Below, one piece after another: positions 46,171-57,929 of a stretch of DNA of 64,000 nt (positions are counted from its first letter, which is position 1; every line of letters starts with the position of its first letter). Below the pieces are notes generated by a model. It was not told the origin of the DNA. It did no database searches and saw nothing but the letters and a program-made list of their open reading frames with translations. Position numbers and translations under genes: made by a program. Location of the stretch: contig CP114120.1 in NCBI GenBank assembly GCA_029959195.1, positions 1,488,001-1,552,000 on the forward strand. The letters are read 5' to 3'. Origin of the DNA: Dictyophora rubrovolvata. Its lineage: Eukaryota; Basidiomycota; Agaricomycetes; Phallales; Phallaceae.

Positions 46171-47585
46171 ATGTTACAGAGGCTTACAACATATAACTTG
46201 GGTGGTATGTGAATCACGCTTTGCGATAGTTCTCATTCCTGACCACGTCTTCAAGCTGGTCGCCGATGCTTTTCTCAAACAGCCCTTCGTCTTGGTTATG
46301 AGGATACTATTCCAAACCTTCGCATTCATAAAGACACTAAAGTTCTATGCCAAGGTTTCACCGGAAAAACCGTTAGTCTTTTTTCGAAGCATTCTACCCA
46401 GTAATATACCTGACCGCTCAGGGTACATTTCACGTCCGCGAGGCACTCGCCTATGGAACTAAAATGGTCGGTGGAGTCTCTCCGAATAAAGCTGGGCAAA
46501 CCCATCTTGGACTTCCGGTATTTGGAACCGTTAGAGAGGTAACTTCTATCCTCCGCCGAGTCTTCCGACCTACATTGCTTGTCAGGCTGTCCGCGAGACG
46601 AAACCTGATGCAACTGTTCTTTATGTACCTCCGCCGACCGCTGCAGATGCTATCATAGAGGCCATAGAGAATGAAATTGGTTTGATAGTATGCATTACAG
46701 AAGGCATTCCTCAAGCTGACGAGGTTCGAGTATGTGTCACATTTTCTCCTTATACGACGGCTGTTTTCCTGATGACAAAAGGTTGCCCAAGCCCTACAAA
46801 GTCAATCAAAATCACGACTTGTTGGTCCCAATTGCCCTGGTATCATCAACCCTCTAGGCTGTAAAATGGGTATCCAGCCTGGTCACATCCATAAACCAGG
46901 AAAAATTGGTTGGTCTTCATGCTGCTAATTTAGATTGGTCGATGAACAGATATATAGGCATTGTCTCTCGATCTGGCACTTTGACCTACGAAGCCGTAGC
47001 TCAAACCACCCAGGTTGGTTTAGGACAATCGCTGTGCGTAGGAATTGGTGGCGATCCGTTTCCGGGAACCACTCATACCGATGTATTAAAGGTCTTCTTG
47101 GAGGACCCAGCTACTGAAGGTAAGTGTTGCATGTATACATGTATATACGTTTATAAACGAATTTCTTTATAACTTTGTAGGTATTGTCTTGATCGGTGAA
47201 ATTGGGGGATCTATGGAAGAAACAGCTGCTGAATACCTGGAGAAGTTCAACAAGACCAGGGCGAGCCCTAAGCCTGTTGTATCCTTCATTGCCGGACGAA
47301 CTGCACCTCCTGGGAGACGTATGGGACACGCCGGTGCCATTATTGCTGGAGGAAAAGGTAGAACACAACTGAATGACACTCTTTGATGTACTTCTCTGAG
47401 CTCGCTCTATTTAGGTGCTGCCTCGGATAAAGTAGCTGCTCTTCAAAAAGCGGGTGCAATCGTCGCCGACAGTCCCGCCCAGATCGGATCTCTCTTACTT
47501 AAAGTAAACATCTTTTTAACTTTCTATTTTATTCTTCTCATCTTTATATCTTTCTTAGGCAATGCAAGATGCTGGTCTTGCATAA
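46171..47585 (+). CDS. LSC1: Succinyl-CoA ligase alpha subunit, mitochondrial
   Basis: About eight exons. The first (46171-46204, [11 protein letters not shown]) splices in phase 1 to '[20 protein letters not shown]', then '[10 protein letters not shown]', '[20 protein letters not shown]', '[16 protein letters not shown]', '[17 protein letters not shown]', '[13 protein letters not shown]', '[13 protein letters not shown]', '[14 protein letters not shown]', '[10 protein letters not shown]' and 'IVLIGEIGG'. The phospho-histidine loop '[14 protein letters not shown]' is intact. The enzyme makes succinate and ATP/GTP from succinyl-CoA in the TCA cycle, with the beta subunit (not in this window). 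The mitochondrial presequence is short, but has hydroxyl and basic residues and no acid in its first half. The stop lies only 78 bp before the next gene's ATG on the same strand. Confidence 0.94.
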
Positions 47586-47663
47586 TTGTAGATACACCTA
47601 AACAAGACAAGTAGTAGAAAACTTGGCAGTAATAATACCCTCTTGTTACATAATCCACTTTCC

Positions 47664-48513
47664 ATGTCTTCGTCGTCGCCGTCCTTCGAAGCGGCGGCTG
47701 ATTATTTATCTAATGCATCTCACCTTTCGAAAGTCTCAAACAATGTCAAATTAGAGGTGCTATTAAACGTCAACCTGAACTGAGAATCTAGCAACTGAAT
47801 GCTCATTGAGTAGCTTTATGCTCTGTACAAATGTATTACTGTGTCCAAAAGACCACAAACTCCTCGTCCTAGTCTTTTCGATTTCACAAACCGGGCTAAA
47901 TGGGATGCATGGGACAAATTGGGTAGTGAATCGGACGGTGAAGAAGGCTGGATTAACCGGTATCTCGAAATTGCTCGATCTCTTGGATGGAAAGAAGAAG
48001 GATCTGCTGAACTGCACGGTTCGGATCCGCTGGAAAACATTGTAAAATCCGAAGTGAATAAGGGAAATGAAGGGGGTGGAGTAGAGATTGGACGGCATGT
48101 CAGTGTCCTTTCCACACCGGACATCCCTGTTGAAGATACCCTCCACGGAAGAGTCCTGGAGAACGACGCAAGCCGAGTCGTGGCTCTATTGGATGTAGAT
48201 CCCTCTGCAAACGTCAACGCAAAGGATGAATATGTAAGTCCTTTAATTGCGTGTTTCGATAGAAAAACATTCAAAACCATGTTGAACGGACAGGGATACA
48301 CGCCATTGCATTTAGCAGCCGATCGAGGGCATAAAAATATGGTCGCAATTTTATTGCAGAAAGGAGCCGATGTTTCCGTTAAAGTAAGTTTATGTCTGGT
48401 TTCCTTTTTCTTCCAAGTTCTGAGTTTTTATATTCCAGGATGCCGATGACTATACCGCTTTCGACTTGGCTGATCTAGCTGGTCACAAAGATATTAGGGA
48501 TATGCTGGCATGA
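47664..48513 (+). CDS. Acyl-CoA-binding protein with ankyrin repeats (ACBD6-like)
   Basis: Four to five exons. The acyl-CoA-binding domain is 'SFEAAADYLSNASHLSKVSN' followed by 'LYALYKCITVSKRPQTPRPS' and 'RAKWDAWDKLG', containing the Tyr, Lys and Trp positions that hold acyl-CoA. A linker follows. Two ankyrin repeats come after an intron: 'TLHGRVLENDASRVVALLDV' / 'GYTPLHLAADRGHKNMVAIL' and 'DDYTAFDLADLAGHKDIRDM', ending 'LA'. The same ACB-plus-ankyrin architecture is found in ACBD6 and plant ACBPs, which buffer and deliver long-chain acyl-CoA. No signal or membrane segment, so probably cytosolic or nuclear. It follows LSC1 very closely. Confidence 0.88.
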
Positions 48514-48755
48514 GATGTTCTTTGTATTATTTCTAGACATGTCGTCGAAAAATGTATTATTGTTCAATCTTGTTGCATGCATACGATATGGAGTAGTGGC
48601 TGCCCGACGGCGCTAACTAGTACTATAGCTTTTCATCCCTAACATGTTGCGTTGAGTTGAGAGTAACATTATTCGAATACCGGGTGGGTGGGATAATTAA
48701 TACACGATTACTTATAGTCGTTGCTTAAAATCAACTTGACTTTACCAGTTGACGA

Positions 48756-50265
48756 ATGCGATCCCTCCTCCATGCAATTCCGACCGATGTAGAGCAATTC
48801 ACGCATTATATTCGATATTTAATCCGAAGCCGGCCGCCTTTACCGTTTTCAAAAATCATTGACTATCATAATCGTCATCCAGAATGCCACTCCGTAGAAT
48901 CGCACAATATGTTACTGGGATTGTCTATTAGACATGGTCGTTTTCAAACCTCGCGCAGTTTGCTGGACTCTTTGTCGATGAATCACATAGAACCTAACGA
49001 AGCGACTGAAAAGTTAATTATTCGACTTTTAGTCTCTCGTGGCCTTTGGGACAGAGCCTGGCAACAAGCTCTTCATCGCTACTCTACAATTCAAGCCATC
49101 CCGCTATCAATTTTTCTGGAGTTACTCGTACCAGATTCTCGTCATACTCGTCATACTTCCCCTAAAGGAGTTGAGAGATCAGAGGCAGGGCAAGAGCATA
49201 ATGCACCTTATCCTATGAATCATATCCCCCGAGACATTCACAAACTTGTTTTATATCGTTTCGCGGATTTTTCCCCAGACGTATTGAGCAAAGTTTCTCT
49301 ACGTGTATTGTATTACATCGTTAGAAGCTTTCTCAGGGCTGGGCAGGACTCGGCGGCCACTCGTTTGACGGAAGGATACATCAGGACATTGCCCAACAAA
49401 ATTTCGACCAGAAGGGTTCAGCAAGTACAAGCTCTAATCAATATGCACCTGTCTACGGGTGAAGTTAAATATGCTATATTCAAACGTCGAAAACGCCTCG
49501 TAGAGAGTCTATATGACCTACATCCACAATTATACCCGAATTCTAATACCCTTTTCCTTCTCATGCGTTATTTGGCTCGCAGCAAACGATGTGGTGTAGC
49601 TTCATATTTACTCTACAAGTCATATTTGGAGAAATGGGGACCAGACATGGATGATTTACAAGTCCGTGGACGTATCATCAAGTACGCTATCAAGCAAAGG
49701 AAACTTGGAATAGCTCGAGAAATGTCGTCACCGCCTGCTACTTCACTATCGACATCGCTATCGGTAGACTCAACTGACACTGACTCTATGGAATTGCCAT
49801 CCTGGCGAACGGTGTATCCCGGCAGGGGAAGAAAGCGTAGTGAGTTCATGACAATAGTTCTGAGAAGGCTCCGTGAAAGCAGACGAGCCCAATGGCAACT
49901 TAAAAGAATCAAAGAGTCGCGCCGTAGGAAGCAAGCTCGTGGACCTGAAATAAGTATGTTCTTTGAATCCTATTGGTTTAGTTTGGTTGATAATAACCAC
50001 GTGTAGCGCCTTAAGACCTCGAGTGATATCACCCACCGTATTTGCTATGCTGCCGAAATCACTTGGACTTCCTCATATTGTAGACGCCAAGATCTCAGCT
50101 CGTTTCTATGTATTGAAGATGATCACATGTCTCCTTGCATCACGAACGTATCAAGATTTAATTGATGCTGAGAGAATGATGGAAACGCATCCTGCCTGTT
50201 CCACTCAACTGACGAGATACTTTGGGAATTGTGTACAGGATAATGATAACATGATTTTGTTCTAA
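48756..50265 (+). CDS. PPR-like helical-repeat protein, probably mitochondrial
   Basis: A long first exon (48756-49953) starts MRSLLHAIPTDVEQFTHYIR. The best-fitting intron is 49954-50023 (GTATGT...CTCGAG), joining 'GPEI' to 'MISPTVFAMLPKSLGLPHIV'. Other acceptors give a stop or the wrong frame. The chain has repeated helix pairs in the style of pentatricopeptide repeats: 'SHNMLLGLSIRHGRFQTSRS', 'TEKLIIRLLVSRGLWDRAWQ', 'TLFLLMRYLARSKRCGVASY'. The late basic stretch 'RRLRESRRAQWQLKRIKESR' suits RNA binding. Fungal PPR proteins act on mitochondrial RNAs; here that is an inference from fold. The N-terminus could be a presequence but is not strongly typical. Confidence 0.6.
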
Positions 50266-50611
50266 TTTATTTTCCTGGGCCATGATGAGCTACTGAATTT
50301 ATCGTAGCCAAGGCAACTGACATCACCTCAATGGGTGCCAGAAGAAAAATTTCGTACGCAAAAAGTATGATGATCCATATATGTGCTATATAATATACTC
50401 AGTAATGGGTGGCATCAAGAAGGGTCAACGCGAGGCTTGTTACCGATTTAGGACATCATGATGCAAGGAACACATGCCTAATCACATAAGCCAAACCAAC
50501 TGATGTTCACATACGTTTTATTGTTCTGCGAAGAAGACATGCTTCGTTCTTCGTTATGTTAAAAGACGTGGTTAGTATTGTCTTCGTTTCTTCCAGTAAA
50601 TCATCCTCAGC
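50266..50611. other. Intergenic, 0.35 kb
   Basis: 3' flank of the PPR-like gene and promoter of the first aspartic protease. Nothing else is seen. Confidence 0.5.
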
Positions 50612-52133
50612 ATGTTTGTTTCCAGCCTTTTCACCCTCGTTTTGCTTACCACACCGAGCTTTGGTGCTCCAGCCGAAAAACATGCTATAAGAGCGAATTC
50701 ACCAACCCTGTCTTTAACAACAACTTTTAAAACGAATCTGCGCAATGGTTTAAATCAAGTCTTAAAAAATGATCTGAGTCGTCTGGCATGCTTAAATCAC
50801 CGAAAGCCAGAAAGCATCCACGCACCAACTACGGACCTGCTGACAATGGTATCCTTGTTTTCTTGTTTCTGTCTTCAGCCCACTCACTGAATTCTTGTTG
50901 TAGTTCCTTATGACAACCTCCGTCCAAGTCGGGTCGCCCCCGCAAACCTTCGAGCTTCTTGTCGACACTGGCTCGTCCAACTTGGTAATCGGTGCAAACC
51001 CCAACAGCACGCAATATCATCCTACAAAAACGAGTCGCCCAACAGGAGATCAAGTATTTGTTCAATATGGGAGCGGTCAGTTTTCAGGAAATGAATGTAT
51101 GTGTGCCGTACATATGAGATAAAGAAGTACTAAAAGCCTCAATCGCTATAGTCACCGATCAAGTCGGTATAGGTGGGGTAACTGTCACCGGACAATCACT
51201 TGCTGTCCCTACTCAAGAAGTCGGCTTTACTTTCTTTGACGGCATCATGGGTCTGGGACCTGACGACCTGACTCTCCAAACCTTGACTCAAAAACCAAAC
51301 CAAACCATACCTACCCTCACTGATGTGCGTTGTCTAGCTTGACAAGATAGTTGATTCAGAATGCTTTGCTTTTAGACCCTTGCTCGAGAAGATAGAATAA
51401 GACAACCCCTTGTTGCTTTGACAATCCCATTAGGCACCAACCCCCAGAGCGGATCCATTGATTTTGGTGCTCCTGATCCTGCGAAATTTAATTCTCCTAT
51501 ATCCTTCGCTCCTTCTGCTAATAATGGTTTCTGGAGTGCCACACAGACCATCACGTAAAGATACATTCCATGTTCTTCTCTCTCTCTTTAATTGACTGTT
51601 ATCGTCAGCTACGGAGCGCAAAAGGTTAAGATACTGGAGTCCTCCCCAAGCATAGTCGATTCAGGAACGTCATTATTACTTTTTCCTACGTCGGCCTTCC
51701 AAGCGTATGCGACCGCCACCAATGCTTCTGTAGATCCTGCGACTGGCTTCCTGACAGTTCCTGACTTGTCGAAATTGGAGAGTCTTTATTTCGAGATTGG
51801 CGGGGTGAGTTAACTATGTTTAACGATTTAATGTCTCTACTAACATCGTTTCAAGACTACTTTTGAATTCACTCCCAATGCTCAGAGGATCTCGAAAGCC
51901 ATACTTCAGGAAGCTGGGACTGATCCGTCTACTAATTTGCTAGTAATAGGGGATGGCGGAGAAGAAGGTTTTAGCTTCGTCAACGGTTTTCTTTGGTTGT
52001 AAGTCCAGTGTTGGATATGAACTTTTTCAAGTCATTAATGTATTTCAGGCAAAGGTACTATTCTGTATTCAATAGCGTAACAGGCGAAGTAGGATTCGCG
52101 ACCAACAGCCAAACGTTCTCTACTTCGAATTAA
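50612..52133 (+). CDS. Secreted aspartic protease (A1, polyporopepsin type), copy 1
   Basis: Signal peptide MFVSSLFTLVLLTTPSFGAP, a short propeptide, then the mature enzyme after the intron joining 'LLTM' to 'FLMTTSVQVGSPPQTFELLV'. First catalytic Asp in 'DTGSSNLVIG', flap Tyr in 'VQYGSGQFSGNE', 'DGIMGLGPDDLTLQTL', 'GSIDFGAPDPAKF', and second catalytic Asp in 'IVDSGTSLLLFPTSAF'. The C-terminus is 'RYYSVFNSVTGEVGFATNSQ'. Six or more introns. The enzyme digests proteins outside the cell at acid pH. It is followed 633 bp downstream by a close paralogue with the same intron positions, which indicates tandem duplication. Confidence 0.92.
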
Positions 52134-52766
52134 TGGCCAGGATCTCGAAGTGTAAATACACAACTTCTACATTACTTAACTATCTTGCTTATGGAGGTTA
52201 CGAGTGTAAAATTATGAGGCTGTCGTTTCTCCAAGCGACAGCATTACGATGATGGTACTATTGGGATATTGCACGGAAGGACTTCGGGGTATTTTGAACA
52301 TGTTTGATTCACAATTCGAAAAAGGAAAACGTTGTAAATGAAAGCTCTTTGCCACTTGATGGTTTTGAAGTGATTTAAGGTCTACCCAATCAGGTGCAGG
52401 GAGAGGTATGTATATGGGTGGGAGTTCCATCCAGCGGCGATTCTTTTCTCCATGCTCTCATTCAGGTTCCGGGAACAGGAAATGCTATCCATCCCAGCTT
52501 TCGTGCAAGTTTGTTCGTGATTGAGCAGTACGCTCAGGTGACTAAATATGGCAACACGGCTAGTCAACGTGAAATTGGGTAGTGCTGCTCTATTATTAGT
52601 CTCACTGAGCTCAGGTCGATTGTTCGTTGCAACCAGTGGCTGGAGACGACAAGAATCATCGTTGCGAGGCACTTAATGCACACATCAAGTGCTATAAGAA
52701 CGGCTGGGGGGTTAAACCTCTTTCCCTCATTTATCAGGTTGCTGGAATCGACTATAACACTATAAC
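52134..52766. other. Spacer between the two aspartic proteases
   Basis: 633 bp with no supported gene. I see no repeats flanking the duplicated genes. Confidence 0.5.
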
Positions 52767-54406
52767 ATGTTCTCTCCTTTTCACCTCGTCTTGTTCGCTC
52801 CGTTCTTTTTGGTTATGCTTTCGACCGCATTACCGCACAAACCTCTTTTTACTAGAAATGTTTCACATTTCGCTATTCAGATGAATGCCAAGTACTCATT
52901 CAATCAGGCCGGGAATATCCCCGCGCATGATAAACTTCGACAACAACAAATGCGCTCAGCAAAGAAGTATGGACAGTCTACCCAAAGCCCGCAGCCTGGT
53001 TCAGGTTTCCTGGTTAACAATACTGCATCCCCCATTTCAGTATCCACTACACCTCTCAGTCCAATGGTGAGTCCAGAGGACAAACACTTCACAAAGCACT
53101 CATAATTCCTTGCTACAAGTTTTTAATGACAGCCAACGTTGACGTTGGAACGCCTCCGACGAGCTTTGAGCTTCTTGTCGATACTGGTTCGTCAAATTTC
53201 GTCGTTGGAGCTGACCCAGCTGGAACTCAATTCGTACCGTCCGCATCCACCGAATCACAAAACGAAGAAGTTGCTGTTTCATACGGAAGTGGTTCCTTCG
53301 TTGGACAAGAAGGTAAGGGCCCGTTCAGGCGTTGACCTGATTTTGAACGAAAGGATTTGATCTTTCTCTTATTTTAGTTATTGACGATGTCACCCTCGGA
53401 GGCGTTGCTACTGTCAAACAGTCTTTCGGCGTTCCATCTGAATCACAAGGATTCAATTTATTTGATGGCATCATCGGGTTAGGGCTGCAAGCATTAACTG
53501 AAGGAACATTGGTCGACAGTCCAAACGCAACCATCCCTACTATAACAAATGTAGGTAATTTTAGTCAAGCTTTGATCAACGACACAGCTTATATGGTGTT
53601 CATTGAACGCAGACACTGTCCTCAAGTAGTCTGATCCCCCGAGAACTAGTAGCGTTAACTATACCCTTGGTTTCTGACCCACAAGCTGGATCTATCGACT
53701 TCGGCGAGCCAGACATATCAAAAAACACTTCTGCCATAACCTTTGCTCCACTGGTAACTATAGGGGACACTAGCGGTTTCTGGAGTGTCTCCCAATCTGT
53801 AACGTACATACTTCCATAATACCTTACACCCAGACAATTACATTGTCGGTTTCTCTCTTCAGGTTCGGTTCAGGGGCCAACAGCACACAACTGATTACGG
53901 ATACTCCTGGAATAATCGATGCCGGAACATCGCTCCTATTGCTTCCAACTGCAGCTTTCCAAACGTACATGGAGTTGACGGGTGCAACTCTCGACCCGAC
54001 TTCTGGTCTCCTCACCGTCGATAGTATCGACAACTTACAATCCCTTTTTTTCACAATTGGAGGTGTACGTTTTAAACCGTGCTTGATTCTGTTCGTATTC
54101 TTAAACATAATTAGACAAGCTTCGAATTTACGCCGAACGCCCAACTCTTTCCGAGGAGTTTAAATATTGAAGCGGGTCTCGATAACTCTACGATATATCT
54201 GATTGTCTCGGACGGGGACACTGCTAGCGGTGGTATCGATTTCATAAATGGTTACGTCTTCCTGTGAGTGATCAGTCGCGTAACTTTATCAATCAAGTGT
54301 CCTTAATTAGTTTACATCTAGAGAGAGGTATTATTCGGTTTTTGATACTTCTGGTAATCAGGTTGGGTTTGCCACCAACGACCAAACAGATACGAATACA
54401 AATTGA
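52767..54406 (+). CDS. Secreted aspartic protease (A1, polyporopepsin type), copy 2
   Basis: The start MFSPFHLVLFAPFFLVMLST is a signal peptide; a propeptide follows, longer than in copy 1. The mature region has 'FLMTANVDVGTPPTSFELLV', the first catalytic Asp in 'DTGSSNFVVG', the flap 'VSYGSGSFVGQE', 'DGIIGLGLQALTEGTL', 'GSIDFGEPDISK', and the second catalytic Asp in 'IIDAGTSLLLLPTAAF' (DAGTS, where DSGTS is seen in copy 1). It ends 'QVGFATNDQTDTNTN'. The catalytic residues are present. Intron positions match copy 1 in at least five places, for example after 'GG' and before 'RYYSVF'. Confidence 0.92.
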
Positions 54407-54650
54407 TTTTGATGAACTGTCTGAAACGTTTTTAGTCTTTTGGTTTATATTTGTTGTCACTCCTTAACATGTGATATATACTTTGTTTATATTTGATTTA
54501 CACCCAATCTTGTGTCGGTTGAAAGGACCGGTAGTCCTTAAAATGGCGAAAGTAGATAATTCTGTTACACTGTAGGCAGATTGCTCAAGTAGGGCGAGAA
54601 GGCTAAATTAATGATCTGTGTCTACGCTCCGTATTTGATACGTCGTTATT

Positions 54651-57452
54651 TCAACTTGAAGTAGAAGCGTTGTCCCCAAATAGCACACGCATAAATGCAT
54701 CCGATGAAGGTTCACGACCCAAGAAATCCTATTGTCCGCCAAGTTAATGACAGAAAACCTCTTATCAAACAACTAACCTTAAGAGAATCCAATTCATCCC
54801 TACTGCCTCCGGGGAGAAGTATTTTCTCCCTATAAAGCTTACCTATTGCTGTGTTAGAACCTGTCGCTTGCCAGAATTATTCATCACGAACCTAATTCGG
54901 GACTCAGAGGGTCCTTTTTGAATACCGTTCCATACATATCTGTGGCAAACACCAAGGAGTACATATAGCCGTAATAACCGGCATCATATCCGGAGAAAAG
55001 ATGGCCGAAAGATCCCTGGCCAGGTTTAAACTCTTTATCATTCTGTACGAGTGAAATGGACTCTCGAAGTGTGTTCCACAACGTGGTATAATCCTCCGTC
55101 TCTGCGATAAGAGTGAGTAAAAACACAAACACATTCTTAGGTGGAATTTCTCATTTACCTTGTGAAGTGTGCACATGCATATCAAACTTAGCAAAGAAGC
55201 CTTGGCGAAGATAAAATAATCCGATATTTGTATAGCGACTGAGTAGATAGCCATTAAGTAAATGAGTCTATAGCAATATTTTGGGACAACGCACCTTTTA
55301 ATAAGTTTGCTGATAAGTTCATCAGAAAGGGGTTCTTTCGTTTTATAGTGCGATGACATTCGTTTCAGAACCTTCGGCTCCCAACACCTAGCATCATTAA
55401 TAAACCACTAAAAACAAGTCAACAAAAAAGCCTTATCGTACCAGTTTTCTAGCATCTGGGACGGAGCTTCAACAAAGTCTCTCGAGACACTGGGAACAGA
55501 CACGATCTATTATTTTTGCTGATTACTGGTCGGATAGAAAAGGTGTACCTTGTCCCGTGAAACCTTGAAAACTTGGTTCGACTCAATAACCCGTGGAAGA
55601 CATGTCCCATTTCGTGGAAAAATGTCACTACGTCGTCGTGTCGCATCAAAGCGGGTCTTTCAGGAGTCGATTTGGCCAGGTTAGCTACCATGGCGGCCAG
55701 GGGATAATTTCGTCCTTTATTCGGTAGGATATCATAACCAGGGATTAATGACCATACAGCTGCGTGGCTATATTTGTTTTCTGCGGTACGTTGATCAGAA
55801 TAAAGTATACCGAGAAAAGAAAAGTATACCTCTTGGGAAAAGGTCTAAATAGCAATAACCAATGAAATCCTCTTCGTTCTTAGCATCCTTTTCCCAGACA
55901 GCAAACTGCTGCACATCTGTTGGGAATAATCAAAGAGGATAATAACGACACTTAAACCGACCTACCGGGATGCCATGTTTCTCCTTTAATTTCCTGGAAT
56001 GTCACGCCAAGCAGGCCTTGATAGATGTTCATGATTTCGCTGACAACAACAGACACGGGAAAGTACTCCTTGACGAGCGAATCATCCAAATCAAGGGTGC
56101 GTTCGACGAATTTGCGGTCATAGTATCTATTCCAGATCAACACTATTTTGAAAACTCGATGTGTATTTGAGTCAAACCTATAGTCCCAGAGATAAAACTC
56201 GTTATCGAAAGGATAACCCCGTTCTTGGTGTTCTTCTTTCTTCAAAGCTAGCAAAGTATCCCTGTCCTTTATTCCGACCGGCTTCAATTTTACAAGGATA
56301 TCGTCCAAGAACTGAGAAGAAGTAAGCCTAAATGCGGGATCAAATAAGTGATCTAGTGATTCACCTTGTCCACATTCTCAGCTGTTTTTGCCATCTTCAC
56401 TTCGGTGATGTAATCTGCCCAGGTCTTATATCCTAATAACTTGGCAATTTTTCGCCGCAGTTCCATGCCTTTATTAAACAATGGAACATTGATAGCAAGA
56501 CGGTCTTCAAACACAGCAGAGGCACGTCGACGGGTTTCTGGATTGCTAGCGAACTTGAACTAAATGGCAATTTTAAAAAGATATGGGGTAATACGGAAGA
56601 ATAAACGAACCAAGGGCATAATGTCTGGAGTTTTGAAAGTGACTTTATACAAGTCTGGGCTGCCATTCTCGCCAGGCTGTTTTTCATATCCGGACAAAAC
56701 ATCTCGAGGAACACCATCAAGTTCCTCGAAAGTAAAAGCAATCGAGCCCTATTTATAGTAATACAGTCAGTACAGAGAAGAACAATGAGGGGGATATTTA
56801 CATTTTCTTCGTTAAAATTTTTACCGAATTCCACACATATCTGGGAAAGCTCTTTCTTTAACTGAACAATAGCCTTAAATCGATTGCGAAAAAGGAAAGG
56901 AGAAACCTGTCACCTCAGTGAGAGTCTTTCGGTTTTCCTCCGAGAGAGCTAAGCCAGCTCTTTTCCCATCCAATAACAGTTTCTCAACTAGACGTTTTTC
57001 TTCGGATTCAAGATGCTGCTTTGAGCTCTCGATCGCATCGGCAGCTCCTCGAATTGCATTATAAACATCTATACGCATGGATGCATCGACGGAAAAATCT
57101 CGAATTAGAACTTCGGCCTGACTACTGGCATCACGAAGCTCTTTCGAAGGAGAAACGTTCTGATAAAACGAAACGGGTTCACTAAGAGCTTCCAATTTGG
57201 CTTCAGCCTCTGCAAGTGGAAGGATAACCGTTGTGAAATTGCGATCCTCGGCTGGAATGGCGGCAACCTTGTCGTGAGCGGATCGAGTAGCTTCGATGAG
57301 CTCCTTGGCCGTCGAGAGGACACTATCTGGGGTATGAGTCCATGAAGGAGGTGGCTGAGGTGGCGACAAGGCTTATGAACGATAAAATTAGCGATTTATG
57401 GCTGATCTTACGGGCAGGCATTTAGAGGTTGGGACTTGCCTGGGTTTGACAT
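54651..57452 (-). CDS. PRD1: Oligopeptidase of family M3 (PRD1/thimet type)
   Basis: The minus-strand start ATG is at 57452 in a 13-nt first exon (57440-57452, M-S-N-P plus one base). A 68-nt intron with a GC donor (CAG|GCAAGT...ATAAG, 57372-57439) joins in frame to 'ALSPPQPPPSWTHTPDSV'. Helical N-terminal part: 'AEDRNFTTVILPLAEAEAKL'. Zinc site HEMGH in 'DDVVTFFHEMGHVFHGLLSR'. Substrate-loop region 'GQGSFGHLFSGYDAGYYGYM', end 'DFLGREPSSDAF'. These cytosolic and mitochondrial intermembrane-space enzymes degrade short peptides, including freed presequences. About ten introns. All family motifs are present. Confidence 0.9.
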
Positions 57453-57929
57453 CGTTCTGATCTTGATTGAAGTAAACGTTCTACGATGCTGGAAAGACAA
57501 ATTCCAAACAGAGATTGAAGCAGATCTAGCGCAGCCTGGGAATGTCAGCGAGGTGCCAAGTGGTATGCTTCTTCGACATAGTAACCCTCGCAGATGTACG
57601 TTCATATACCGTGACAGACCAGTATGGGTGCTTGTGGGTTCACACGGATCCGATCGCATGACGAGGAGACTCGACTCGCACCAAAGTTTGCGCAGTCACA
57701 GACACATCTAGTTTAATCATTATACCATTTTCTAAACAAATTATAGATATTGATAAAGTATACAATGAAGCGTCTGCAGTAGAGAACCCATACCATCTCC
57801 GCACGGAAGTCTCAAAGTGATCCAACTCGCCTAAGTGCTTTCGACGTCATGGCACACGAGGGAAGACATCAAGCGACAGTCGCCTATTAATCCTAAATAA
57901 CGATGACCACGCGTCTCTGACGGTCACGG
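57453..57929. other. Intergenic, 0.48 kb
   Basis: Promoter of the M3 oligopeptidase and 3' flank of PET127. The frames here are short and featureless. Confidence 0.5.

Noticed and set aside
55970-56170. Plus-strand frame inside the M3 oligopeptidase
   Set aside because: It overlaps, in antisense, conserved M3 coding exons.
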